The notes below the pieces were generated by a model. That model did not search any database. It saw only the letters and a list, made by a program, of their open reading frames with translations, and had not been told where the DNA came from. The translations under genes and the position numbers were made by a program. A DNA stretch of 64,000 nucleotides from a bacterium (lineage in GTDB: Bacteria; Bacillota; Clostridia; Lachnospirales; Lachnospiraceae): the NCBI GenBank assembly GCA_030539495.1, contig JAUNRX010000001.1:100642-164641 (forward strand). The letters are read 5' to 3'. Shown here one piece after another: positions 8,151 to 16,949 of the stretch (within the stretch, counting starts at the first letter, position 1; every line of letters begins with the position of its first letter).

Positions 8151-8611
8151 TATTTAGAAGCTTGTTTAGAAGCTTTGTTTCTTATACGTTTGAAGAAACC
8201 TTGTTTTTCTTGTTTTGTTTCTAGTCCGGAACGAAGACCTTTAACTTCCATAATGTAAATACCGCTTAATACAGCTTTTACTTCTTTTTTCACTGGGATT
8301 GAGTCGTAAATTTTTTCGTCGCAGATTAATGTCATAATCTTTGGTCCGATTTTAGCTTTTACTAGAGGCACTTTGGAATTACGAAGGTATTTAGGAGTTT
8401 GATCAATTACCATTTGAGGTAAGTTGGATTCCTTTAATTTCATTCGCTTTTTATCAATAACTAGCAATGATGTTGCTTGAGCACTTGATTGCATTTGAGC
8501 TTGTGCAGCTTCATTTTTCTTTTGCATTTTTGTTCCGAATTTGTATAAAACAAATAGTAGTATTGCAGCTACTACGATGATAACTCCGAGTACAATTAAC
8601 ACTGTTTTCAT
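8150..8611 (-). CDS. Hypothetical single-pass membrane protein
   Basis: A 153-residue protein that I do not recognise. Residues 4-25 form one hydrophobic membrane helix, followed by a Gln/Ala-rich linker, then a soluble domain (LLVIDKKRMKLKESNLP, PKYLRNSKVPLVKAKIGP) and a strongly basic C-terminus. The topology suggests an N-terminal anchor with a cytoplasmic basic tail. AGGAGG lies upstream of the ATG. It is the last gene before the tandem repeat on this strand and lies 80 bases downstream of plsC, possibly in the same unit. Confidence 0.7.
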   Translation of the reverse strand: MKTVLIVLGVIIVVAAILLFVLYKFGTKMQKKNEAAQAQMQSSAQATSLLVIDKKRMKLKESNLPQMVIDQTPKYLRNSKVPLVKAKIGPKIMTLICDEKIYDSIPVKKEVKAVLSGIYIMEVKGLRSGLETKQEKQGFFKRIRNKASKQASK

Positions 8612-8693
8612 GTATGTACCTCCTTATTTATTTTTCCGTTGTTAACGGTTCTATTGTAGCACTTTCTTCCTTAAAAGAAAATAGAAAATTATC

Positions 8694-9425
8694 CTAGTTT
8701 ATTTCGCGTGCATCTTCCTCAAGCATACATTGGATTTTGTTCTGTACATAAGAGCTTAGGCCCTTTTTAGTCTCTTTATCTAAGTCACTGATAATGACTG
8801 GTTCGCCATAATGAATGACAACTTTTGCACGTTTAATCCATGGTGCTTGTGTTTCATAGCAGGATTCGGTATTAGTGAGAGCGATTGGAATAATTGGACA
8901 TCCTGATTTCTCAGCTAATTTAAAACTTCCGGCTTTAAATGGAAGCATTTCCTTGCCTTGATTTCTTGTACCTTCAGGCGCTATAAACATAGAATAACCA
9001 TTTTTGATATTCTCAATACCTTGAAGTATTGTTTTTAATCCTTCGCGAATGTTTTCACGGTCTAAGAATAGACAGTTTAAATTGTTCATCCAGCGAGAGA
9101 TACATGGAATATGTCTCATTTGTTTCTTTGCAACGAAACCTGTAAGGTGTGGAAGCGTTGCGTAGGAAACTAAGATATCAAAGTATCCTCTGTGGTTTGC
9201 AACAAATAAAACAGGTGTATCTTTTGGGACATTTTCCAGTCCTTTTACTACCATTTTGGTACCGCTTAAGAATAGAATACATCGTAACGCATGGGACACG
9301 ATAAATTGTGAAGATCGCACTTTGGCGCGTGGATTGAATTTACCAATGATATATTCTATCAAATATAAAGGAATACTAATGATGTAAAAAATAATTAGAA
9401 ATAGTATTACTAATATTGTTCTCAT
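8694..9425 (-). CDS. plsC: 1-acyl-sn-glycerol-3-phosphate acyltransferase
   Basis: PlsC acylates lysophosphatidic acid in membrane phospholipid synthesis. The 243-residue protein has a hydrophobic N-terminus, the catalytic HX4D motif (NHRGYFD, His78 and Asp83) and the glycerol-phosphate-binding PEGTR (about 150-154). The ATG at 9425 is chosen because GGAGGAAAAA directly precedes it; an upstream in-frame ATG at 9440 has the ribosome binding site inside its reading frame. Other acyl acceptors within the family cannot be excluded. Confidence 0.9.
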   Translation of the reverse strand: MRTILVILFLIIFYIISIPLYLIEYIIGKFNPRAKVRSSQFIVSHALRCILFLSGTKMVVKGLENVPKDTPVLFVANHRGYFDILVSYATLPHLTGFVAKKQMRHIPCISRWMNNLNCLFLDRENIREGLKTILQGIENIKNGYSMFIAPEGTRNQGKEMLPFKAGSFKLAEKSGCPIIPIALTNTESCYETQAPWIKRAKVVIHYGEPVIISDLDKETKKGLSSYVQNKIQCMLEEDAREIN

Positions 9426-9446
9426 TTTTTCCTCCGTCATATAAAA

Positions 9447-9500
9447 AATACTAGATTATTCACTCCATTATATCATAATGTGAGTTGTTAATCTAGTATT
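9447..9500. terminator. Long-loop inverted repeat between vanY-like gene and plsC
   Basis: AATACTAGATTA (9447-9458) pairs with TAATCTAGTATT (9489-9500), with a T-run on the minus side. The loop contains TATAAT on the minus strand, so promoter and terminator elements of the two genes may overlap. Confidence 0.5.
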
Positions 9501-9525
9501 TGTATTCTATCAAATGGTTATTCGA

Positions 9526-10767
9526 TTAATTTACTTCAGACTCACTAGAGGCAGAATCTTCCCCTGTAGACTCACTCTGTCCGTGGCTAGGGGTAGGTTT
9601 TACTGTTGGTTTAGCAGTAGGCTTCACAGTAGGTTTTACTGTTGGACTATCCGATGGTTTATCATCATTAGGTTTCACTGTTGGCTTAGTAGATGGTTTC
9701 ACAGTAGGTTTTACTGTTGGCTTAGCCGACGGTTCGTCAGTAGGTTTTACTGTTGGACTAACTTTAGGAGTACTGGTAGGTTTTTTAGTAACTGTAGGAG
9801 ACTTTGTAGGACTTACAGTAGCCGTTGCCTTTGGAGTTACGGTTGGTCTAAAAGTACGGTATGGTTTAGAAGTCGCAGCAATTGGTGTAGCTGTTGCTTT
9901 TGGAATATCATCTAAATCATAATCCTCAGTGCCCTTGTCTGGTTCAGTTGTCTGAGATGGAGTATAGTTATAATACTCATCTAATGTTAAATTATTTTCT
10001 GTAAGATATTTTGCAAGTTCATTGCCGACATAACGAATATGCCATGGTTCATAAGAATATCCTGTGATTTGTTCTTTCCCTTCAGGATATCGAATAATAA
10101 ATCCAAACTTATAGCAGTTTTTGGCAAGCCATTTCCCTTCTGCAGTAGAGCCAAATCTGGCAGTTAAGCCATATCCGGCAGATTTAGCACTTACGTCAAT
10201 GGACAAACCAGATTGATGTTCACTGTATCCTGGTTTTGCAGAGTATTGCTCTGTATGTGCCAAGCCTTGTGTTCGAATGTTATTATTATAAATAGTTTTT
10301 TGTCTGGCATAAGAGCGGTAGCCGCTTACACCTTTAATTGTTAATCCTTCTTCTGAAGCAGCATTTACGAGTTCTTCGAGAGCAGCTGCAGGTACTTTTC
10401 TGAGCTGTTTCTTTTCATCATAGTAAGAGAAAGAATAGGCAATGTTAGGAACGACTAAATCTTCTGGGATATAGTCGGCTGGCAGGCCATATTCTTTATT
10501 TACAAGAACGGTATAGCTATCAGGAGTAGTATCGATCTCTACATTATTTTTATGTATTGTAGCATCGTCTGTTGTAGAAGGCATTTTGGTTTTATCTGTT
10601 TTTTCTTTATCTGTTTCAGAAGAATTATTAGTAGTACTAGTATTGCCAGAAGTATAATCTGTACTAGATAAAGTATCTTCTGAGTTATTATTTCCGGAGC
10701 AACCAGTAAAGACTACTGAGAAACTGAGACCGAGAAGACAGAATAAGACAATTATTTTCTTTTTCAA
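9526..10767 (-). CDS. VanY-family D-Ala-D-Ala carboxypeptidase lipoprotein with Pro/Thr/Lys-rich tail
   Basis: A 413-residue exported protein. The N-terminus is a lipoprotein signal with lipobox FTGC (Cys23). The VanY/DD-carboxypeptidase domain spans about residues 100-260 with SGYRSYARQ, EHQSGLSIDV (metal ligands His and Asp) and the last ligand in PWHIRYVG. Residues from about 285 form a low-complexity tail rich in PTVKPT repeats, probably crossing or binding the wall. The start is a TTG at 10767 preceded by AAGGGGG. It should trim D-Ala from wall peptides. The tail coding DNA is internally repetitive. Confidence 0.88.
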   Translation of the reverse strand: MKKKIIVLFCLLGLSFSVVFTGCSGNNNSEDTLSSTDYTSGNTSTTNNSSETDKEKTDKTKMPSTTDDATIHKNNVEIDTTPDSYTVLVNKEYGLPADYIPEDLVVPNIAYSFSYYDEKKQLRKVPAAALEELVNAASEEGLTIKGVSGYRSYARQKTIYNNNIRTQGLAHTEQYSAKPGYSEHQSGLSIDVSAKSAGYGLTARFGSTAEGKWLAKNCYKFGFIIRYPEGKEQITGYSYEPWHIRYVGNELAKYLTENNLTLDEYYNYTPSQTTEPDKGTEDYDLDDIPKATATPIAATSKPYRTFRPTVTPKATATVSPTKSPTVTKKPTSTPKVSPTVKPTDEPSAKPTVKPTVKPSTKPTVKPNDDKPSDSPTVKPTVKPTAKPTVKPTPSHGQSESTGEDSASSESEVN

Positions 10768-10856
10768 ACAACGTTCCCCCTTTTGATAAAAATTATACCA
10801 TAAAAGGACATAAAATCTATATGTACAATATGTAAATAATAAAAAAAGTACAAAAA

Positions 10857-10881
10857 TAGCAGGTAAGAAGCTTACCTGCTA
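10857..10881 (-). terminator. Terminator of pncB
   Basis: TAGCAGGTAAG pairs with CTTACCTGCTA (11 bp, 3-base loop); on the minus strand it is followed by a T-run. Confidence 0.85.
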
Positions 10882-10897
10882 TAAAAATAGAAAATAT

Positions 10898-12352
10898 TTA
10901 ATTGTGATGCTCTGAATTAAAGTTATCTAATAATTGATTCTTAAGTTCCCATAATTGGTTGGATAAGTCTACATGTACGATATGTGGATTTACAAAACGT
11001 CTTGTCTCATCCCATAATGTATTTAATTCCTTCATACAGTAATCACGAATTTCTAAAACAGAAGGTGACTCATACACACATTCACCATTTAGGAAAACAG
11101 GAACCAGAAGTTCGCGAATGGTATAGGAACCTGGCTGTAAATATGTCTTTTTCCAAGTGTTAATTGGATCAAATAGTAGAAGTGGATTGCTTTCAGAGAA
11201 TTTTTCTTCTGCTAAAGCAATTAAATCTGCTTTGATCTTTCCAGTGTCTTTATCATAAATACGAAATACAGTCTTATTACCAGGGTTAGTGATCTTCCAT
11301 TGATTTTCACTAAGCTTGATCTTTGGTATAAATTCACCATCTTGCTTAATTGCAGCCAGTTTATAAACACCGCCGAAAGCCGGACAGTCTTTGGACGTAA
11401 TTAGATTTGTACCTACGCCCCAAACATTAATCTTAGCTCCCTGCATTTTTAAGGAGTCGATTAAATATTCATCTAAGTCGCTGGAAGCGCAGATGGAGGC
11501 ATCAGGGAAGCCTGCTTCATCTAGCATCTTGCGTGCTTTTTTTGAAAGGTAAGCAAGATCACCACTATCAAGGCGAATTCCATATTGTTTTGGCATATTA
11601 TTTGCCAGTTTCATTTCTGTAAATACTTTAATCGCATTTGGAACACCAGAACGAAGAGTATCATACGTATCAACAAGAAGAGTAGCATTGTTTGGATAGA
11701 GTCTTGCATATGTGCGGAATGCAGTCAGCTCATCGTCAAAACTCATAATCCAGCTATGTGCATGGGTACCTAATGCAGGCACGCCAAATTTTTTGGCACA
11801 AAGCACATTGCTTGTACCAACACAGCCACCAATAACCGCAGCTCTAGCACCATATGTTCCGGCATCCGGACCCTGGGCACGACGTAGACCGAATTCCATA
11901 ATGGGATCTCCTTGTGCAGCAAAGCAGACACGGGATGCTTTGGTTGCAATCAGACTTTGATGGTTGATTATGTTTAAAAGTGCAGTCTCTACCAGCTGAG
12001 CTTCCATTGCAGGTGCAACAACTTTAACTAAAGGCTCCATTGGAAATACTACAGTACCTTCTTTAATGGCATAGATATCACCTGAGAATTTAAAGTCTCT
12101 TAAATAAGATAAAAAGTCTTCGCTAAATGTTTGGTAACCTCTTAAATATTCAATATCTTCTTCTGAGAAGTGTAAATGCTTAATATATTCAATTGCTTGT
12201 TCTAAGCCACAACATACAGCATAACCGCTGCCCGATGGATTGGTACGGTAAAACACATCAAATACGACTGTTTCATTTTGCTGTGTTTCGAAGTAACCTT
12301 GCATCATTGTGAGCTCGTAAAAATCGGTTAATAATGTTAAATTATCGTTCAT
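10898..12352 (-). CDS. pncB: Nicotinate phosphoribosyltransferase
   Basis: This enzyme converts nicotinate and PRPP to nicotinate mononucleotide in NAD salvage. The 484-residue protein shows the family N-terminus (LLTDFYELTMMQGYF), the GLRRAQGPDAG region, the GTHAHSW motif with the phosphorylated-type histidine, and the IRLDSGDLAYLSKKAR phosphate-binding segment. AAGGAG precedes the ATG. It stands alone between a terminator and a gene-free stretch. Its length is typical of the longer Firmicute form. Confidence 0.94.
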   Translation of the reverse strand: MNDNLTLLTDFYELTMMQGYFETQQNETVVFDVFYRTNPSGSGYAVCCGLEQAIEYIKHLHFSEEDIEYLRGYQTFSEDFLSYLRDFKFSGDIYAIKEGTVVFPMEPLVKVVAPAMEAQLVETALLNIINHQSLIATKASRVCFAAQGDPIMEFGLRRAQGPDAGTYGARAAVIGGCVGTSNVLCAKKFGVPALGTHAHSWIMSFDDELTAFRTYARLYPNNATLLVDTYDTLRSGVPNAIKVFTEMKLANNMPKQYGIRLDSGDLAYLSKKARKMLDEAGFPDASICASSDLDEYLIDSLKMQGAKINVWGVGTNLITSKDCPAFGGVYKLAAIKQDGEFIPKIKLSENQWKITNPGNKTVFRIYDKDTGKIKADLIALAEEKFSESNPLLLFDPINTWKKTYLQPGSYTIRELLVPVFLNGECVYESPSVLEIRDYCMKELNTLWDETRRFVNPHIVHVDLSNQLWELKNQLLDNFNSEHHN

Positions 12353-12556
12353 AGTATCTCCTTTTTCACGGCATCTTTCTATCTATTTTTTATTATTATA
12401 TCATACTTATGTATAGGACTGATGTATACATATTTAGAAACTAAAGCATAAATGAGAATGAAGAACAGTTGCTTCATTACCTAAATGATTTATTACCTGG
12501 AAATAAGTTAATAGTAAACATTTGAAAGACATATGTCAATAATGGAGTGATGAAAA

Positions 12557-12580
12557 AAGCACCCGAAATGCAGGGTGCTT
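12557..12580 (-). terminator. Terminator of the ABC transporter operon
   Basis: AAGCACCC pairs with GGGTGCTT, followed on the minus strand by a run of T's. It lies about 30 bases after the permease stop codon. Confidence 0.8.
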
Positions 12581-12611
12581 TTAAGTCTTTTCTTATTTAA
12601 TAGGTAGCTTC

Positions 12612-14750
12612 CTATTGGACAGTAACTTGAGTCTTTTCAAAAGCATCTAAAGTCTCTTTGTCTAACTGTACATAGCGAATAGTTATTTGTCTCTCCACAT
12701 AATCATATGACATGCGAGTAAGAGCTACGGCAACTAGGTACGTATCCTTTTTATTCATATCAATTGCAGTACCTTCTGAAGAGGATAATGCATCAATAAT
12801 TGCTTTTTCCTGTTTTGAGTTTTTTTGATTGATATCAAATGAAAGCGAATACTCCACATTATATAGTATACTTGTATTAATAGCATTAATACGGAGACCA
12901 TAAGTATACTCTTTGGAATCTGTTAATGCTTCTTGTACATGTTTAGAAATCGTAGTATTACTGTTCTTGTTTGCCAGGTTAATATATTTCTCGTAGGAGA
13001 CAGGAAGTATATTTGGATTTAATTTTATACTGCTGCCTAAATATCCGTTAATTCCTTTTGTTGAAAAATATAAGCGTGGCCATTCATAAGAACCACTGCG
13101 GCTTGAGAAGAGGTCTGATGCTAATGGATCTTGGCTTAAGTTAGAGATTTCCTCTTTTACCACAGAGTAAAGTTCCTGTAGATCTTCTTTTCTCATATTA
13201 ACATAGTCAAAATCATCCGTAATTGACAGGTTCTGGCTTTGTATAGTAGGAAGTTCTGTATAAAGCTTACTAAAATCGGAGTCTGCAAATACCAGTTCTT
13301 TGAGTTTTTTATAATCTGAATTAGATACATTAATATTTCTTGTAACAGTACGAAGTCCAGTGTGGATCTTCACACGAATTAATTCATGTCCATCAAGGGA
13401 ACGTCGGTCGTTTAAGGTATCATTTAATGATTTGGAAACAATCTCTCGGATGGTTTCATCATTTGTGCGATACGTGTTAAATTTGTTAAGTAAGTAGTCA
13501 TTTGAATCTGTAACATCGTAAATCGTAGTATCAGAATAGTAACCTAGTAACAAGGTACCATTCATTCTAGAGCGGAAGAAACTTTCCTCATTATATGGGG
13601 AGAATTCAAATGAGATACTTTTAATCTCATCCTTTTGAGGAGTGAAGGAATATACAATATTCTTTCCGAGATAGAGTCCTCCAATTATGCAGACATTAAT
13701 CAGTGCAACAATTAAAGCACGTGGAGGAATATGAATTAGGTTACGGATACGTTTTGTTGTAAGTAACTCATACATGCACATTCCGACAAAAATGATCACA
13801 TACATAGTAACGATATAAAAAATAAATGGTCTGGAAACTTCTTCTCCGGTTACTATACTGGAGACAATAAATGCAATTGGAAATACCGAAACAGCAGCAC
13901 CAAGCAAAATACATAGTGTAGATTGCAGACGTTTTCCAAGTGTTGGCTTCATTGCGATTTCACTAGGTCTTCGCTCAAACAGAATTGCTGCAAGAGTCAA
14001 ATAAATGAAGCAAAGAACAAGGGTATATAGTAACGGCTTAAAGTTGTACAGATAATAATATGGATTTTCAAAATCTAAAAAAGATTGTACCACTAGGTTA
14101 CATTTTGTTCCAAAGAGGAACGAATTAGTGGAGATAATTCCGTTACTAAGCATGGATAATAGCAGACGAAATGCAAAAATAAATAATCGTGGCAAAAATA
14201 AAATAAGTCCTGTAGTAATGATATTAGTAAGTAGTGTACCAGTAACTGCACATGCTACACAAATTGCACTCATAACAAGCATTGCTGCCACAAAGATATG
14301 TAGTAGTGCAAAGACTAGGGACAGTAAGGAAAGTAGCTGGCCTGCAGCAAAACAGTAAATCGCATAGGCGATAATACATGGAGTACCAATACAGATTGCC
14401 GTCCATGTAGCAATTGCAGCGCCAAAAGTGATTAATAGGCATTGTCTTTTATGTGGAATGGAGTGATAAAAGTCACTGCCGTTTCTTGTTGTCAAAAAGG
14501 AGAATGTCTTTAATGTAAAAATAGGTACTACAAATACAATGATTAAAAAGTAAAGAGCGCTCCACTGAATCGTAAGTGCTTGAAAATAAGAAAGTGTATC
14601 AGTGTAGTCACTAGAATCCGTTATCGTATAGCTAAGGGAGAGGATAATTGAGAATACAGATAAAAGAGCAAGCATAATAATTGCGACTCCTTTAAGTCCT
14701 CGTAATCCTTCTCTATATAAATGTTTATTAAAATATGTTTTCTTGTTCAT
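12612..14750 (-). CDS. ABC-2 type transporter permease with large C-terminal domain
   Basis: A 712-residue membrane protein. About eight or more hydrophobic helices lie in residues 15-390, followed by a soluble domain of about 320 residues that is probably extracytoplasmic (starting after LYLGKNIVYSFTP). This resembles the large permeases, sometimes annotated with a DUF6449 tail, that pair with a YtrB-like ATPase; I am not certain of that family name. Its start overlaps the ATPase stop by one base (TAATG), so translation is coupled. The substrate is unknown; such systems often answer to cell-envelope stress. Confidence 0.8.
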   Translation of the reverse strand: MNKKTYFNKHLYREGLRGLKGVAIIMLALLSVFSIILSLSYTITDSSDYTDTLSYFQALTIQWSALYFLIIVFVVPIFTLKTFSFLTTRNGSDFYHSIPHKRQCLLITFGAAIATWTAICIGTPCIIAYAIYCFAAGQLLSLLSLVFALLHIFVAAMLVMSAICVACAVTGTLLTNIITTGLILFLPRLFIFAFRLLLSMLSNGIISTNSFLFGTKCNLVVQSFLDFENPYYYLYNFKPLLYTLVLCFIYLTLAAILFERRPSEIAMKPTLGKRLQSTLCILLGAAVSVFPIAFIVSSIVTGEEVSRPFIFYIVTMYVIIFVGMCMYELLTTKRIRNLIHIPPRALIVALINVCIIGGLYLGKNIVYSFTPQKDEIKSISFEFSPYNEESFFRSRMNGTLLLGYYSDTTIYDVTDSNDYLLNKFNTYRTNDETIREIVSKSLNDTLNDRRSLDGHELIRVKIHTGLRTVTRNINVSNSDYKKLKELVFADSDFSKLYTELPTIQSQNLSITDDFDYVNMRKEDLQELYSVVKEEISNLSQDPLASDLFSSRSGSYEWPRLYFSTKGINGYLGSSIKLNPNILPVSYEKYINLANKNSNTTISKHVQEALTDSKEYTYGLRINAINTSILYNVEYSLSFDINQKNSKQEKAIIDALSSSEGTAIDMNKKDTYLVAVALTRMSYDYVERQITIRYVQLDKETLDAFEKTQVTVQ

Positions 14751-15655
14751 TAAAATTCCTCCAATGCTTCGCTGAAGTTGTAGCCTAAGGCTTCCATCTC
14801 ATACATAAATACTTCCTCTAACGTTAACGGAAGTACATCTAATAAAATAGGATTAAGTGCGTTTAGCATATCAATCGTAGCATCATGATCCCCTTTGATA
14901 ATCAGGTTGGATACAGAGCCGGACTTCATAAAGTACTTCACATCAAGGTCCTTAAACAGGCTTGAGTCATATTCATAAGGAAATGCAATCTGTATCTTAA
15001 ACTGAGAAGTCTTTAAATGATCTACATCATTTTGAAGGACAAGACCGCCTTTATGAAGTAATGCAAGCTGGTCACAAGTATCTTCTAATTCTCGTAGGGA
15101 GTGAGAAGTAATAATGGCAGTAGCTTTGCGTTCTGCTACATCTTCCATAAGGATTCCTTTGATCAGCTTTCTCATAATAGGATCTAATCCGTCAAACGTT
15201 TCATCGAAGATCAAGTAATCTGGCTTAGATGATAGTGCTAGTATAATGGCTACTTGTCGTTTCATACCTTTGGAAAAACTATGTATATTCTTTTTCTTAT
15301 CAAGACGAAATGCGTCCGTTAAGAAGTCGAAACGTTCCATGGAAAAGTTACTGTAGATGCTTTCATATAGTTTGGCCATGCGCACCATGTTGGAACCAGG
15401 AAGAAAATAAAGTTCATCCGGTACGAAGGCAATACGTTCTTTGGCAGTTGGATTCTCATATACAGGAAGCTCATCAATAGTGAGTTCACCGTTGTCAGGT
15501 TTGTAAATGCCTGTGATTAAACGAAGAAATGTGGATTTACCGGCGCCATTGGAACCAACCATGCCGTAAATACAGCCTTTTGGTATCGTACAGGTAACAT
15601 CATTTAGAGCGGTATAGTCTTCAAAGGTTTTAGTTAAGTGTTCAGCTTTGATCAT
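14750..15655 (-). CDS. ABC transporter ATP-binding protein
   Basis: A 301-residue ATPase with Walker A GSNGAGKST (about 34-42), signature HSFSKGMKRQ (a variant of LSGGQ), Walker B with catalytic Glu in YLIFDETFDGLD, and a switch His in ITSHSLRELE. The ATG at 15655 is taken because GGAAAGGAGG lies directly upstream; the longer reading from 15679 would translate this site. It overlaps the permease and starts two bases after the regulator stop, forming a three-gene operon. YtrB of Bacillus is the nearest known type. Confidence 0.9.
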   Translation of the reverse strand: MIKAEHLTKTFEDYTALNDVTCTIPKGCIYGMVGSNGAGKSTFLRLITGIYKPDNGELTIDELPVYENPTAKERIAFVPDELYFLPGSNMVRMAKLYESIYSNFSMERFDFLTDAFRLDKKKNIHSFSKGMKRQVAIILALSSKPDYLIFDETFDGLDPIMRKLIKGILMEDVAERKATAIITSHSLRELEDTCDQLALLHKGGLVLQNDVDHLKTSQFKIQIAFPYEYDSSLFKDLDVKYFMKSGSVSNLIIKGDHDATIDMLNALNPILLDVLPLTLEEVFMYEMEALGYNFSEALEEF

Positions 15656-15656
15656 A

Positions 15657-16034
15657 TTAATCCTCCTTTCCGTCCTCAAAGATCATTTGGACGCATTCTA
15701 AAACTTGGGACTTACTAATGCCTGCAAGCTTTAATTGCTTCATTTTTTCTACTAATTCAACTAACTCCGATTGTTTTGCTTTCATAATTCGTGATTTCGC
15801 CTCCTCATGGATAAAACAGCCTTTTCCTGGAACAGAATAAATGATTCCTCTATTATCGAGTTCAGAATAAGCCTTTTGTATAGTATTAGGATTGATGCTT
15901 AATGTAGCAGACAGATTACGCACTGAGGGTATCTTGTCGCCGGCATTCATAATTCCTGTTAAGACAAAGTTCTCAAGCTGCGAGATGATTTGTTCATATA
16001 CAGGTGTCCTGGACATAATGTCTATTTGAAACAT
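15657..16034 (-). CDS. YtrA-type GntR family repressor
   Basis: A short 125-residue GntR regulator of the YtrA subgroup: a winged helix (YEQIISQLENFVLTGIM, NPNTIQKAYSELDNRGII) followed by only a short dimerisation tail. Such regulators repress the ABC operon they head. AGGTGG ribosome binding site lies 3 bases or so from ATG. An inverted repeat in the promoter (16048-16080) is the likely operator, so autoregulation is expected. The inducer is not known. Confidence 0.9.
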   Translation of the reverse strand: MFQIDIMSRTPVYEQIISQLENFVLTGIMNAGDKIPSVRNLSATLSINPNTIQKAYSELDNRGIIYSVPGKGCFIHEEAKSRIMKAKQSELVELVEKMKQLKLAGISKSQVLECVQMIFEDGKED

Positions 16035-16047
16035 ACTCCACCTCCGT

Positions 16048-16080
16048 ATTAAGTGTACTATTTGTCGTAGTACACTTAAT
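16048..16080. promoter_or_regulatory. Probable operator of the YtrA-type regulator
   Basis: ATTAAGTGTAC (16048-16058) and GTACACTTAAT (16070-16080) form a perfect 11-bp inverted repeat with an 11-base spacer. It overlaps the downstream edge of the -10 element, where repressor binding would block transcription. Confidence 0.75.
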
Positions 16081-16106
16081 ATACCCTACAAAAACCTGAT
16101 TGTCAA
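16078..16106 (-). promoter_or_regulatory. Sigma-A promoter of the regulator-ABC operon
   Basis: On the minus strand TTGACA (16106-16101) and TATATT (16083-16078) are spaced by 17 bases. Confidence 0.8.
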
Positions 16107-16141
16107 TCCGGTATTTTGTGATTTTCGTGCAGTCCAAACCG

Positions 16142-16170
16142 TTGACAAAGCAGGGGGAATATACTATCAT
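16142..16170 (+). promoter_or_regulatory. Sigma-A promoter of the ileS leader
   Basis: TTGACA at 16142-16147 and TATCAT at 16165-16170 are separated by 17 bases. Transcription would start near 16177, at the beginning of the T-box leader. Confidence 0.75.
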
Positions 16171-16176
16171 TAAAAC

Positions 16177-16462
16177 CAATAAAGCAAAAAACCATGATGG
16201 AGACAGTAGAAACCGTAATGAACGGCAAAGCGAACCGGAGACAGTGAGAGTCCGGCCCAAGTAATCGATTTTGAACATCACTCCTCGGTACTTTACGTAC
16301 CAGTTGCAGACAGAAAAGAAGTAACCCTTCTAAGTAAGCTAAGCCGGCATTCCACCGTTATCAGGAAAACGTATAAAGCCGTATGTTATGGCTCGTATGT
16401 AAATAGGTGGTTAGTGAATCCTTTTGTAGTTCATCCTGTTTTCGCAGGTTGGGCTTTTTTTA
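16177..16462 (+). promoter_or_regulatory. T-box leader sensing tRNA-Ile
   Basis: The leader has the T-box layout: AGTAGAAA and stem I elements, the specifier context GAACATCACTCC in which ATC at 16277-16279 is an isoleucine codon, a variant T-box AGGTGGTTAGTG whose TGGT (16408-16411) matches the 3' end of a tRNA with discriminator A, and a terminator (GTTCATCCTG with CAGGTTGGGC) plus T7 ending near 16460. ileS is the next gene. The T-box sequence departs from the usual AGGGTGGNACCGCG, so the antiterminator pairing is the least certain part. Confidence 0.8.
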
Positions 16463-16862
16463 TTTTATAGGGGATTGCTATGCAATTCCCTATAAAATAA
16501 AAAAGGCTTTCTAAAAGACAGAAAGCCACAATGCACACAAACGCTAAAGGAAAATGTCGCTTGCGCGACAGCGTTTGGCGCAGGCAAAGTGCTAAACGCA
16601 CTTTGAACTTTTATGCCGCCGGGGCCCCGCATGGGCCAACGGCTTTGGATGAAATCAGGATTTCATCCAGGTTAGAAGATAAAAGACTTAAAAGAACAAA
16701 AGGAGCAAATCACGACTCCTCGTGCAAGCCTAAAGGACAGGCCTAGAGTCGCGATTTCGGAATCGCAAAAGCGTCGTTTCACGATTCCGAGTTAAAATGG
16801 AAAACTACGTTTTCCATACCTTTCCTTAGCAGGGTTTCGCTTCTTACGAAGCGGAAAAAGAT
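16456..16862. repeat. Cluster of at least ten short hairpins in the ileS leader, with a copy of the dispersed repeat
   Basis: The first stem (16456-16504) is 23 bp with a 3-base loop. It is followed by GGCTTTCT/AGAAAGCC (16505-16527), nested AAACGC and TGTCGC stems (16539-16576), AAAGTGC/GCACTTT (16586-16604), TGGATGAAATC/GATTTCATCCA (16646-16669), GCGATT/AATCGC (16751-16766), TCGGAATCG/CGATTCCGA (16757-16790), ATGGAAAAC/GTTTTCCAT (16797-16817) and CGCTTC/GAAGCG (16838-16853). The GGCG...GCAAAGTG module links it to copies A, B and E. No coding frame looks real. Confidence 0.75.
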
Positions 16863-16949
16863 AACAGCCTATTTTTCAATAAATATAACTAAAGTAGATA
16901 AAAGTACAGCAATCATGGTAATACTGTAAATATTAAGGAGGCAGATACA

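Noticed and set aside
9514-9915. Plus-strand frame with Arg/Phe/Tyr-rich repeats
   Set aside because: It is the antisense shadow of the PTVKPT-coding repeats of the VanY-like gene.
16531-16746. 71-codon frame within the ileS leader hairpin cluster
   Set aside because: Its sequence is made of palindromes, it lacks a ribosome binding site, and the composition is unlike nearby proteins.
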